Assembly: GCA_964531095.1 (NCBI GenBank)
Contig: CAZHED010000024.1
Location: forward strand, 20,809-84,808
Origin: Palsa-1150 sp964531095
Lineage (GTDB): Bacteria; Myxococcota_A; Polyangia; Polyangiales; Polyangiaceae
DNA length: 64,000 nt
Direction: 5' to 3'
The number at the start of each line of letters is the position of its first letter. The stretch's first letter is position 1. The notes under the pieces were generated by a model. The model saw only the letters and a program-made list of their open reading frames with translations. It was not told where the DNA came from and made no database searches. Shown here in pieces: positions 52,344 to 60,318 of this stretch. The position numbers and the translations under genes are program-made.

Positions 52344-53924
52344 ATGAAGTCCGTGGTTGTCAGCGGCTTCATGGGGACGGGCAAGAGCACGGTCGCGCCG
52401 CGGCTTGCGGCGCGCCTCGGGATGCCGTGCGTCGATACGGACGCGGAGATCGAACGCGCGGCGGGCAAAACCATCCCCGAGCTGTGGCGCGACGAAGGGG
52501 AGGCTGCGTTTCGTGCGCGCGAGGCGGCGCTCGTCGAGCGATTGCTCATTGGGGGCGGCCCACAGGTGATCGCGTTCGGCGGCGGAACGGTGATCCGCAA
52601 AGAGACCCGACGGCTCTCGCTCGATCGCGCGCTCGTCGTGACTCTGACGGCTTCGCCGGAGACGGTCGTTGCGCGGGTTCCGGACGTGGGGGCCCGCCCG
52701 AACCTCGCGATCGGAGGCGATCCCGCGGCCCGTGCGCGGGAGCTCCTCGCGCAGAGGGAGGCCGTGTACGCGGAGTGTCACCTGACCGTCTCGACGGAGG
52801 CGCTCGACGTCGACGCCGCCGTGAGTACGATCGCCGCTCTCGTCGAGCGAGACCCGCTGGTCGTCCCTCTCGGCACGCGGAGCTACTGCGTGGACGTGTG
52901 CGACGGCGATCGGTCGCGGCTGACCGAGGCCATCGCGCGCTGCTCGCCGTCCAAGCTCGTCTTGGTCACGGACTCGAACGTCGAGCGAATGCGAGGTGCG
53001 TCGATCGACGCTGCGCTTCGTCCCCTCGACCTCCCAGCCACGCGAGTGACCCTGCCTCCGGGCGAGCAACACAAGACGCTGGCGAGCGTCGCCGCGATCT
53101 GGGACGCGGCCCTCGGCGCGGGCGTGGACCGGGAAGCGGTGGTCGTCGCCGTTGGGGGGGGTGTCGTCGGGGACCTGGCGGGCTTCGCGGCGGCCTGTTT
53201 GCTCCGCGGTGTGCGCTTCGTGCAAGCTCCGACGACGCTCCTCGCGATGGTCGACGCGTCCGTGGGGGGCAAGACCGGGTTCGACCACCCGGTCGGAAAG
53301 AACCTGGTCGGCGCGTTCCACCAGCCGGCCGCCGTCGTCGCTGACCTCGCGCACCTCGAGACGCTTCCCGCGCGCGAGCTCCGGGCGGGGTTGGCCGAGG
53401 TGGTGAAAGTGGCGCTGGCGCTCGACGCGTCGCTGCTCGACCGGCTGGAGCGGGAGGTTGCGAACGTGGTGCGCGGCGACCGGAAGGCGCTCTTGCCCAT
53501 TGTCCGCGACGCCATCCAGGCCAAGATCCGTGTGGTGCGCGACGACGAGCGCGAGGCGGGGGCGAGGGCGCTCTTGAACCTCGGCCACACGATTGGGCAT
53601 GCGCTCGAGGCGCACGGTGCCTACTCCCGATGGTTGCACGGCGAGGCGGTCGCCCTGGGCCTTGTCGCGGAGATGCGCGCGATGTCGCTGCTCGGATGGA
53701 CTCCTCCGTCGCTCGTGGAGAGGGCCCGTCGCCTCCTGGAGGGGTTGGGGCTGCCGACCCAAGTGACTGCGGCCGAGATCGTCGCGTCGTGGCCCTACGT
53801 GGGCTCCGACAAGAAGCGCACGGGGGAGTCCGTGCGGATGGTAGTGGTCACGGCGCCCGGTTCCTCCCACGTGAAACGGGTGCCGCTCGTCGAGCTCCGC
53901 GCCGCTGTCTTTCGCAGCGCGTAG
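52344..53924 (+). CDS. aroKB: Shikimate kinase / 3-dehydroquinate synthase fusion (AroK-AroB)
   Basis: 526 residues. Residues 1 to about 170 are shikimate kinase: GFMGTGKSTVAPRLA (Walker A), DTDAEIERAAGKTIPELWRDEGE, FRAREAALVERLL and GGGTVIRKETR. From about 175 to the end is AroB: GEQHKTLASVAAIWDAAL, GGGVVGDLAGFAAACLLRG, KTGFDHPVGKNLVGAFHQP, LNLGHTIGHALE and LHGEAVALGLVAEM with metal-binding Glu/His residues. The two enzymes are not consecutive in the pathway (steps 2 and 5). It follows aroC in the same operon. Confidence 0.94.
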   Translation: MKSVVVSGFMGTGKSTVAPRLAARLGMPCVDTDAEIERAAGKTIPELWRDEGEAAFRAREAALVERLLIGGGPQVIAFGGGTVIRKETRRLSLDRALVVTLTASPETVVARVPDVGARPNLAIGGDPAARARELLAQREAVYAECHLTVSTEALDVDAAVSTIAALVERDPLVVPLGTRSYCVDVCDGDRSRLTEAIARCSPSKLVLVTDSNVERMRGASIDAALRPLDLPATRVTLPPGEQHKTLASVAAIWDAALGAGVDREAVVVAVGGGVVGDLAGFAAACLLRGVRFVQAPTTLLAMVDASVGGKTGFDHPVGKNLVGAFHQPAAVVADLAHLETLPARELRAGLAEVVKVALALDASLLDRLEREVANVVRGDRKALLPIVRDAIQAKIRVVRDDEREAGARALLNLGHTIGHALEAHGAYSRWLHGEAVALGLVAEMRAMSLLGWTPPSLVERARRLLEGLGLPTQVTAAEIVASWPYVGSDKKRTGESVRMVVVTAPGSSHVKRVPLVELRAAVFRSA

Positions 53925-53941
53925 GAGAATTGGTTTCTCCT
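53923..53941 (+). terminator. Hairpin after aroKB
   Basis: AGGAGAA-TTGGT-TTCTCCT forms a perfect 7-bp stem overlapping the stop codon. A second short palindrome (CCTCTAGAGG) follows at once. No T-run is present, so the function is uncertain. Confidence 0.4.
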
Positions 53942-54180
53942 CTAGAGGCAGGCCGACAGCTGTCGTTGCCGTGACGTCCGCCCGCGAACGTCTTTCGTTC
54001 CTGCAGCGACGTCGGGAGCCGGAGAGCGGATCTCGTTCGCGCCCTGACGTCGGCGCGCGCTCGGTTCCCACCCTTGCACCACCTTTTTGGCTCTTTGCCG
54101 ACGGGGAAGGTACCCTTTTTCCTGGCATGAGCTCGCGCCCCCGTCACGCGCGCGAGCGGCAACGGTATGGGAGGATGCTC

Positions 54181-55026
54181 ATGAAGCGAGTCTGGGGACA
54201 CGTCTTGGCCGCGCTCTCGCTCGTCGCTGGCGCTTCCGCCGCGTTCCCAGCGTGCGTGCACGACGACAGCACGATTTTCATCCAGAGCGTGCTCGCGGCC
54301 CAGACCTCTACGCAGCCCGGGGCCATCTGCACGTACAACGCGGACCCGATGCAGCCGTTCATCTCCTCCGGCGTCTTGGACCTCGAGCTCAAGCCCGAGT
54401 ACGAGGGCGAGTTTCTCATCGGCAACCAAATGGTCGCCACGGCGAACTCGAGCCAGCTGCAAACGGAGACATCCGTCGCCACCATCTCGCATGCGACCGT
54501 GCGAATCACGACCGCGGATGGACGTACCGAGCTCGATCGCTACACCCGTAGCGTAACGGCCAACATCCCGCCGGCGAGCGGCAACACGCCGGGGTACGCG
54601 TCGCTCGGCCCGGTGACGATCATCGACGAGAAGGCGGTGCTCAGCGACCCGGTGCAGCAGAAGCTCGTCCCGGGTGGAACCGTGCGTCTTCTGACCTTTG
54701 TCCGCTTTTCCGCGACGACCCTCGGAGGACAGGCCGTGGAGTCGAACGAGCTGCAATTCCCCGTGGACATCTGCCGCGGGTGCTTGATCACCTTCACCAA
54801 CAACCCTTTGTGTCCCTTCCCCAACTGCGTCGCCAACCAAAGCGCGGGAAGCACGACGAGTCAGCCGTCGGTCCCATGCAGCGGCAGCATCGGGCAGGAT
54901 CTCGCCGTTGATTGCAACACATGCGCCAACCTGGGCAACCTGAACTGCCGCGGGGCGTTTCTCGGAGCACCGGGCACGAGCTGCGTGGTGGACGCGGGCG
55001 GAGGGGGCAGCGGCGGCGGTGGTTAA
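54181..55026 (+). CDS. Hypothetical exported protein
   Basis: 281 residues from ATG 54181, which follows GGGAGG at ideal spacing. A signal segment (VLAALSLVAGASA) ends near FPAC, possibly a lipobox. The body (IFIQSVLAAQ then CTYNADPMQPFISSGVLDLELKPEYEGEFLIGNQ) and the Cys-containing tail (DICRGCLITFTNNPLCPFPNC, VDCNTCANLGNLNC) suggest a beta-rich surface protein with disulfides. It ends in a Gly/Ser-rich run. No family recognised. Confidence 0.72.
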   Translation: MKRVWGHVLAALSLVAGASAAFPACVHDDSTIFIQSVLAAQTSTQPGAICTYNADPMQPFISSGVLDLELKPEYEGEFLIGNQMVATANSSQLQTETSVATISHATVRITTADGRTELDRYTRSVTANIPPASGNTPGYASLGPVTIIDEKAVLSDPVQQKLVPGGTVRLLTFVRFSATTLGGQAVESNELQFPVDICRGCLITFTNNPLCPFPNCVANQSAGSTTSQPSVPCSGSIGQDLAVDCNTCANLGNLNCRGAFLGAPGTSCVVDAGGGGSGGGG

Positions 55027-55198
55027 GACGATAGATGGTGCCTGTCCTCGTCTTCTGAACATCCCGTGCCGGGCGGCGCGAACGACATGGTCGATGCCTG
55101 GCGGCGCGCGAAGCCATCTGGCGTACCCGTTGGCGCGGCGACGTCGATCGTGCATGGATCGACCCTCTCACGTGCGTGGTAGGCTGCGCGACGCCGCG

Positions 55199-55513
55199 AT
55201 GGAACGCCGCACGATAGAAGTCCATGTCGCTGGACAGAAAGTTCGCGTGGTGAGTTCGGCAGGCGAGGCGGAGCTGCATCGGCTCGCCGAAATCGTCAGT
55301 GCAAAGCTCCGGGAAGTGACGGCGACCGGCGCCCCGCAGCCTCCGCAAGCCCTGCTGCTCGCCGCCATGGCCCTGGCGCACGAAGCCGAGACCGAGCGAT
55401 CACGCCGCGAGTCGGTCGAAGTGCGCACACGCGACGTCCTTCGGCGGATGCTGGTGCGGATCGACGAGGCGCTCTCGCTGGGCGAGGACCCCCACGACAC
55501 GGAGGCCGATTGA
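55199..55513 (+). CDS. zapA: Cell division protein ZapA
   Basis: 104 residues. ZapA bundles FtsZ protofilaments at midcell. MERRTIEVHVAGQKVRVVSSAGEAELHRLAE is the N-terminal FtsZ-binding fold; the C-terminal helix (ALAHEAETERSRRESVE) gives the dimer coiled coil. The frame is open upstream, but family similarity begins at ATG 55199. A 6S RNA, which follows zapA in many proteobacteria, was not seen in the 49 bases before bioF. Confidence 0.8.
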   Translation: MERRTIEVHVAGQKVRVVSSAGEAELHRLAEIVSAKLREVTATGAPQPPQALLLAAMALAHEAETERSRRESVEVRTRDVLRRMLVRIDEALSLGEDPHDTEAD

Positions 55514-55554
55514 CGGCGCGGCTTGGGGGCTTGCCGTTGAACTTGTCGGGGCAT

Positions 55555-55570
55555 CGTTTCACGTGAAACA
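55555..55570 (+). promoter_or_regulatory. parS site 1 (ParB/Spo0J binding)
   Basis: CGTTTCACGTGAAACA matches the 16-bp parS consensus TGTTTCACGTGAAACA at 15 positions and contains the full 14-bp palindrome. It overlaps the bioF GTG start (55563). parS sites cluster near the origin and nucleate ParB spreading for chromosome segregation. Confidence 0.92.
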
Positions 55571-56696
55571 AAGCACCCCGGCAGCGCTGGCCTTCTTGGA
55601 GGAGGCCCTGGGCGATGCGAAGCGGCAGGGCCTTCTTCGCGAGCGACCCCCGCCCGTGGACGGGTCCGCCGTCTCCTTTTGCTCCAACGATTACCTCGCG
55701 CTGGCGGAACGACGCGCGCCAGAAGAAGCCTGTGGCGCGGGAGCGTCAAGGCTCGTTTCCGGAGACCGAAGCGTCCATGCCGCACTCGAGGCGGCTTCTG
55801 CGGAGCTGGTGCGGCAACCGGCGTCGTTGGCATTTACGAGCGGCTATGCGGCCAACGTGGGCCTTCTCTCCGCCCTGGCCGGGCCCGGGGATCTCATCGT
55901 GAGCGATTCGCTGAACCACGCCTCCATCGTCGACGGGGCCCGCCTCTCGCGCGCCGCGATCGCCGTCGTTCCGCACCTGGACGTCGATGCTGTCGCGAGC
56001 GCCCTTGCGAGGCGCTCGGGAAAGCGAGCGCTCGTCGTGACGGAGTCCTATTTCAGCATGGACGCCGACGCGCCCGACCTGGTGGCCCTTCGCAGGCTGT
56101 GCGACGAGCACGGGGCGGCGCTGGTCGTCGATGAGGCGCACGCGCTGGGCGTTCTCGGGCACGATGGCCGCGGCCTTTGTGTCGACTCGGGCGTTGTCGC
56201 CGATGCAGTCGTCGGGACTTTCGGCAAAGCGTTTGGTGCCGCAGGCGCGTTTGTCGCCGGCTGCCCTGCGCTCGTCGCTTGGCTGTGGAACCGGGCGCGC
56301 ACATTCGTCTTTTCGACAGGGCTCAGCCCGGTGGTCGCTGCCGCCGCGCTCGAAGGGCTGCGAATCGCCCGAGAGGAGCCAGCCCGTCGCGAGAAGGTCT
56401 GCTCGCTAGCGGCCGAGGTGCGCGGCAGGCTTGTCGAGCTCGGGGCCGATTTGCGCGGATTCGGTCACATCCTCCCGTGGATCGTCGGGGAGCCCTCCAA
56501 AGCCGTGCAGCTCGCCGAAGACCTCGGTCGTCGCGGCGTTGCCGTCCGGGCGATTCGGCCGCCCTCGGTGCCGGTGGGAACGGCCCGGCTGCGGCTGACG
56601 GTGACCGCTTCGCAGCAGCGAGCCGACGTCGAGCGTCTGCTCGAAGCCGTGGGTAGTCTCCGGAGCGGCCGGGCGACGCAGTGCGAGCCGCCGTGA
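55563..56696 (+). CDS. bioF: 8-amino-7-oxononanoate synthase
   Basis: 377 residues. BioF condenses pimeloyl thioester with alanine in biotin synthesis. PLP-enzyme landmarks: FCSNDYLALAERR, GAGASRLVSGDRSVHAALE, FTSGYAANVGLLSAL, ESYFSMDADAPDL, VVDEAHALGVLG and GTFGKAFGAAGAFVAG with the cofactor lysine. The GTG start lies inside a parS site, and no other start precedes the conserved region closely. bioD follows after 40 bases. Confidence 0.92.
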   Translation: MKQSTPAALAFLEEALGDAKRQGLLRERPPPVDGSAVSFCSNDYLALAERRAPEEACGAGASRLVSGDRSVHAALEAASAELVRQPASLAFTSGYAANVGLLSALAGPGDLIVSDSLNHASIVDGARLSRAAIAVVPHLDVDAVASALARRSGKRALVVTESYFSMDADAPDLVALRRLCDEHGAALVVDEAHALGVLGHDGRGLCVDSGVVADAVVGTFGKAFGAAGAFVAGCPALVAWLWNRARTFVFSTGLSPVVAAAALEGLRIAREEPARREKVCSLAAEVRGRLVELGADLRGFGHILPWIVGEPSKAVQLAEDLGRRGVAVRAIRPPSVPVGTARLRLTVTASQQRADVERLLEAVGSLRSGRATQCEPP

Positions 56697-56736
56697 CGCT
56701 GGCGACAGCAACCCTCGAGCTCCGATCGAAGGCCGC

Positions 56737-57423
56737 ATGAGGCCGGGACGTGTGATCCTGATCGGGGGTACGGGTACTTCGATCGGCAAGACCCATTTCG
56801 CCGAAGCCCTGCTGCACGCCTGGCGGCAGGCGGCCAGCGCCGTGGGCCTGAAACCAGTAGAAAGCGGCGTGGTCCACTTCGCCGGCAGTGACGCGGCGCG
56901 CCTGGCGGCCGCTTCTTCGTTTCACGTGAAACATTCGGCGTTCGTCTTTGCTGCTCCTCTCTCGCCGCACCTTGCGGCCCGGGACGAAGGCGCCGAGATT
57001 CACCCGGACGCCATCGTCGAGCTCGTTCGAGACGTCCGCACGCAGGCGGACGCAGTGGTCGTCGAGCTCGCCGGCGGCCTGTTCAGCCCCTTGACCAACG
57101 CCCTGTCGAACGCGGACCTCGCCGTGCGCCTCGCGCCGGACACGCTTCTGCTGGTGGCCCCCGACCGCTTGGGGGTTCTCCACGACGTGGCCGCGACGAC
57201 GCGCGCCGCGTCGACCGTTCCTCTGCGAATCGACGGTATCGTCCTATTGGCGCCGGAGCACGCCGACCCGTCCACTGGCCGCAACGCCGGGGAGCTTCCT
57301 CACGTGACGACGGTGCCGGTCCTGGGCGTCTTGCCAAGGGGGGCCCCAACCGAGCTCGCCCGCCTGCCGGCCATGGGCCGCATCGTGAAGGCAATCGCCG
57401 AGGGGCGACCCCGGGGGCGCTGA
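56737..57423 (+). CDS. bioD: ATP-dependent dethiobiotin synthetase
   Basis: 228 residues. BioD closes the ureido ring of dethiobiotin. The P-loop is GGTGTSIGKTHFAEAL; VGLKPVESGV follows, and VVVELAGGLFSPL corresponds to the family's VEGAGG block. A parS site is embedded in the coding frame as SSFHVKH (residues about 61-67), in a loop that normally varies. Second gene of the bioF-bioD pair. Confidence 0.88.
   Translation: MRPGRVILIGGTGTSIGKTHFAEALLHAWRQAASAVGLKPVESGVVHFAGSDAARLAAASSFHVKHSAFVFAAPLSPHLAARDEGAEIHPDAIVELVRDVRTQADAVVVELAGGLFSPLTNALSNADLAVRLAPDTLLLVAPDRLGVLHDVAATTRAASTVPLRIDGIVLLAPEHADPSTGRNAGELPHVTTVPVLGVLPRGAPTELARLPAMGRIVKAIAEGRPRGR
56918..56933 (+). promoter_or_regulatory. parS site 2 (ParB/Spo0J binding)
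   Basis: Identical 16-mer to site 1 (CGTTTCACGTGAAACA), 1363 bases downstream and inside bioD. Two exact 14-bp palindromes this close cannot be chance in a GC-rich sequence. Confidence 0.92.
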
Positions 57424-57454
57424 ACCGCAGAGGCGCTGAGCCAGAGGTTCGTCC

Positions 57455-58087
57455 CTACGTACCGAGCCTCCGCCCGCGCTCCAGGGTCACCGCCCGACCG
57501 CCCATCCTTTCCGCGAACCCGGCGTCGTGCGTGACTACCACCACCACGGCGCCCCGCGCCGCCTCCTCGCGAACGACGCTCGTGAGCCGCTCGGCGGCCG
57601 ACTGGTCGAGCCCCGCGGTGGGCTCGTCCAAAAGAAGAAGCCGCGGCTGATGGACGAGGGCTCTCGCGAGCGCAATTCGCTGCCTTTGCCCCCTGGAATA
57701 CGTCCGCACAGGCCGCTCCACGAACGGTCCGAGGTCGAGCCGTTCGGCCGCCTCGCGGCAGGCCGTCGCGGCGTCACAACCGTAGAGGCGCGCCGCCAGC
57801 TCGATGTTTTGCCTGCCCGTGAGATCCAGGTAGCAGAGGGATTCGTGGCCCACCCACCCCAGCGTGCGCCGGACCGCCGCCCGTCGCTTGCCCAGCGGCC
57901 CGTGGTCGACCGTGCCCGACGTCGGGCGCGCCAGCGTGCCCAGGATCGCGAGAAGAGTCGACTTTCCCGACCCGTTCGGACCCTGGATGACCGTGATCAC
58001 CCCCTCCTGAAAATCGCAAGACACGCCGACGAGCGCGCGGACGGGGCCGTACGCTTTGGTCACGTTGCGAAGCTCCACGAGGGCCAT
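57455..58087 (-). CDS. ABC transporter ATP-binding protein (CcmA-like)
   Basis: 210 residues. Walker A is GPNGSGKSTLLAIL, the Q-loop LGWVGHESLCYLDLTGRQNIEL, the signature YSRGQRQRIALARALVH, Walker B LLLLDEPTAGLD and the switch VVVVTHD. The short length and the GHE-containing Q-loop resemble CcmA, the heme-exporter ATPase of cytochrome c maturation. No membrane partner is adjacent, so the substrate stays open. It converges with bioD and is divergent from moxR. Confidence 0.82.
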   Translation of the reverse strand: MALVELRNVTKAYGPVRALVGVSCDFQEGVITVIQGPNGSGKSTLLAILGTLARPTSGTVDHGPLGKRRAAVRRTLGWVGHESLCYLDLTGRQNIELAARLYGCDAATACREAAERLDLGPFVERPVRTYSRGQRQRIALARALVHQPRLLLLDEPTAGLDQSAAERLTSVVREEAARGAVVVVVTHDAGFAERMGGRAVTLERGRRLGT

Positions 58088-58265
58088 GGCCCCATGTTCC
58101 TCCGTCGCCCGAACGGCCGCAAATCAAGCGCGCCGTCAGATTCGGAAGCGAGCCCCGATAGCACACATCGAACTGTCCATTTTCGCTGCGAAAAGCGCCC
58201 TGGCTATTTATTCGCGGGACTTGAGAAACGGACCACTCGAGCGAGGCCGTGCTACTCTGGACTCC

Positions 58266-59228
58266 ATGACGGCTGCAGCCGCGCGCATCGCTGAAGGGCT
58301 GCCCGCGCTCCAAACGTTGCGACAAGCCATCGAGGGAGCCCTGGAGGGGAAACACGAGGCCGTCGAGCTCTCCCTGGTCGCGCTCCTCGGACGTGGGCAC
58401 CTTCTCATCGAAGACGTCCCCGGGGTGGGCAAAACGACGCTGGCCCGTGCGCTGGCGAAAGCGGTCGGCGGCGAGCTTCGTCGCGTGCAGTTTACAAGCG
58501 ATCTTCTGCCGAGCGACGTCCTGGGCGTGAGTGTCTACGATCAACGCCGCGCGGAGTTCGTCCTTCGCCACGGGCCCATCTTCGCGAATATCCTCCTGGC
58601 CGACGAAATCAATCGCGCCAGCCCGCGAACGCAGTCGGCCCTGCTCGAGGCGATGAACGAAGGGCAAGTGTCGCTCGACGGCCAGACGATCCCTTTGCCC
58701 GAGCCGTTCTTCGTCATCGCCACCCAGAACCCGCAAGACTTCGCGGGCACGTTCCCACTGCCGGAGTCGCAGCTCGACCGGTTCCTGCTTCGCGTGCGCA
58801 TCGGCTACCCGCCTCCGAACGTGGAGATGCGCCTCGTCCTCGACGGACACGTCGACACCGCGCGGGACGTGCGAAGTGTGCTCGATCCCGCTCGGCTGGT
58901 CGTGCTGCAATGCGAGGTCGAGCGGGTCACGATCGACAGCTCGCTCGCGAACTACTTGCACGCGCTGATCGCCGCGACGCGCACGTCGCCGCTGCTGTCG
59001 CTCGGGGCCTCGACACGCGCCGCGATGGCGCTTGGGCATGCGGCGCGCGCGCGCGCGCTTCTGCGCGGCCGGCACTACTGCATCGCCGACGACATTCACG
59101 ATCTCGCGGTGCCCGTCCTGGCTCACCGCGTCCGTCTCGCCACGCACGCCGACGGCTTCGTCCCGACGCGAGACGAAGCCGAGTCGGCAGTGCGCGAAAT
59201 CGTGGCGCGCATCCCCGTCCCCCTTTGA
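58266..59228 (+). CDS. MoxR-family AAA+ ATPase
   Basis: 320 residues. MoxR ATPases act as chaperone-like activators of partner proteins. Walker A is EDVPGVGKTTLARALA, Walker B ILLADEINRASPRTQSALLEAM; ATQNPQDFAGTFPLPESQLDRFLLR is the MoxR signature. The C-terminal helical lid includes LGASTRAAMALGHAARARALL. It heads a moxR-DUF58-transglutaminase operon. Confidence 0.92.
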   Translation: MTAAAARIAEGLPALQTLRQAIEGALEGKHEAVELSLVALLGRGHLLIEDVPGVGKTTLARALAKAVGGELRRVQFTSDLLPSDVLGVSVYDQRRAEFVLRHGPIFANILLADEINRASPRTQSALLEAMNEGQVSLDGQTIPLPEPFFVIATQNPQDFAGTFPLPESQLDRFLLRVRIGYPPPNVEMRLVLDGHVDTARDVRSVLDPARLVVLQCEVERVTIDSSLANYLHALIAATRTSPLLSLGASTRAAMALGHAARARALLRGRHYCIADDIHDLAVPVLAHRVRLATHADGFVPTRDEAESAVREIVARIPVPL

Positions 59229-59241
59229 GCGCCGGACCATC

Positions 59242-60318
59242 GTGAACGGTCCGCCGGCCGTGCTTCGCAGCCCGCAAGCGCGCTGGCTCGAGACCTGGCG
59301 CCGGCGCATGCGACCGCCGCGTCGCCTGAAGTTCACGCGCGAGGGCAAGTTCTTCGTGGGCATCACGCTTGGAGTGGGCTTCGCGGCCATCAATACTGCG
59401 AACAATCTCCTGTACTTGCTTCTCGGAATGCTCCTGGCGCTCATCGTCGTGAGCGGCGTCATGAGCGAGCTTTCGCTCCGGCATCTGACCGTCGTGCGCC
59501 GCCTGCCGCTTCGTGCCCAGGTCGGCAGGGCCCACCTCGTCGAGATCGAAGTCTTCAATCACAAGGCGCGCGTTCCTTCGTACGCGATCGAAGTCGAAGA
59601 TCTGCGTGCCGGGCAGCCCGCCGACAAGCGCTGCTTCTTCCTCAAGATCAGCCCGAGCTCGGCGCAGGTCGCGGCGTACCGCCGCACGCCGACGCGAAGG
59701 GGTCGTGACGTGCACGTCGGCTTTCGGATCGCGACTCGGTTCCCGTTCGGGCTCTTCGAGAAATCGCGCGAGGTGCCCTCCGGCGGCGAGCTCGTCATCT
59801 ATCCGGCGGTCGACGTGCTGCAGTTGCCCGCCATGCCGGCACAGGGCCGAGCGGCGGGCGCCGATCTCGTGGTCGCGCGCGGCCATGGCGAAGAGTTCGT
59901 GGGGCTCAAGCTGATGCGCCCCGGGGAGGACCCGCGCGACGTGCACTGGCGCAAAAGCGCTGCGGTGGGTCAGTTGGTGATGCGCGAGCGCGCGCGGGAG
60001 ACACGGCCGGACATCACACTGACCCTCGACACGATCCGGCCCGACGGCGCGGGCGACGAGTGGGCCGCCGCGTTCGAGCGCAAGATTCGCGACGTGGCCT
60101 CGCGGGCGGTCGCGCACCTCAAGCGGGGCGACCGTGTGGCGGTGGTCTCGATCGGCAGCGGTACTGCACGGGCCGACCGCACCACCGGCGCGGACCCTCT
60201 GCTTCGCTACCTCGCGCTGGTCGAGCCCGTCGTCCGACCCCCAAGCGCATCTGCGGCGCACGCCGCGGCTCCCGCGACGACGATCGGGGCGTGGCCAGAG
60301 GCCGGGGCGGCGCAATGA
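59242..60318 (+). CDS. DUF58 protein
   Basis: 358 residues. Two transmembrane helices near 38-78 (FVGITLGVGFAAINTANNLLYLLLGMLLALIVV) are followed by beta-rich periplasmic or cytoplasmic parts and the DUF58 hallmark VGLKLMRPGEDPRDVHWRKSAA. The family has a von Willebrand A-like fold and nearly always travels with MoxR. GTG 59242 starts 13 bases after the moxR stop. The stop overlaps the next gene (ATGA). Confidence 0.88.
   Translation: MNGPPAVLRSPQARWLETWRRRMRPPRRLKFTREGKFFVGITLGVGFAAINTANNLLYLLLGMLLALIVVSGVMSELSLRHLTVVRRLPLRAQVGRAHLVEIEVFNHKARVPSYAIEVEDLRAGQPADKRCFFLKISPSSAQVAAYRRTPTRRGRDVHVGFRIATRFPFGLFEKSREVPSGGELVIYPAVDVLQLPAMPAQGRAAGADLVVARGHGEEFVGLKLMRPGEDPRDVHWRKSAAVGQLVMRERARETRPDITLTLDTIRPDGAGDEWAAAFERKIRDVASRAVAHLKRGDRVAVVSIGSGTARADRTTGADPLLRYLALVEPVVRPPSASAAHAAAPATTIGAWPEAGAAQ

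Noticed and set aside
53862..53877. A third parS-like site (CACGTGAAAC) near the end of aroKB
   Set aside because: Only one half of the palindrome is intact, about 11 of 14 core positions; within ordinary SSHVKRV codons.
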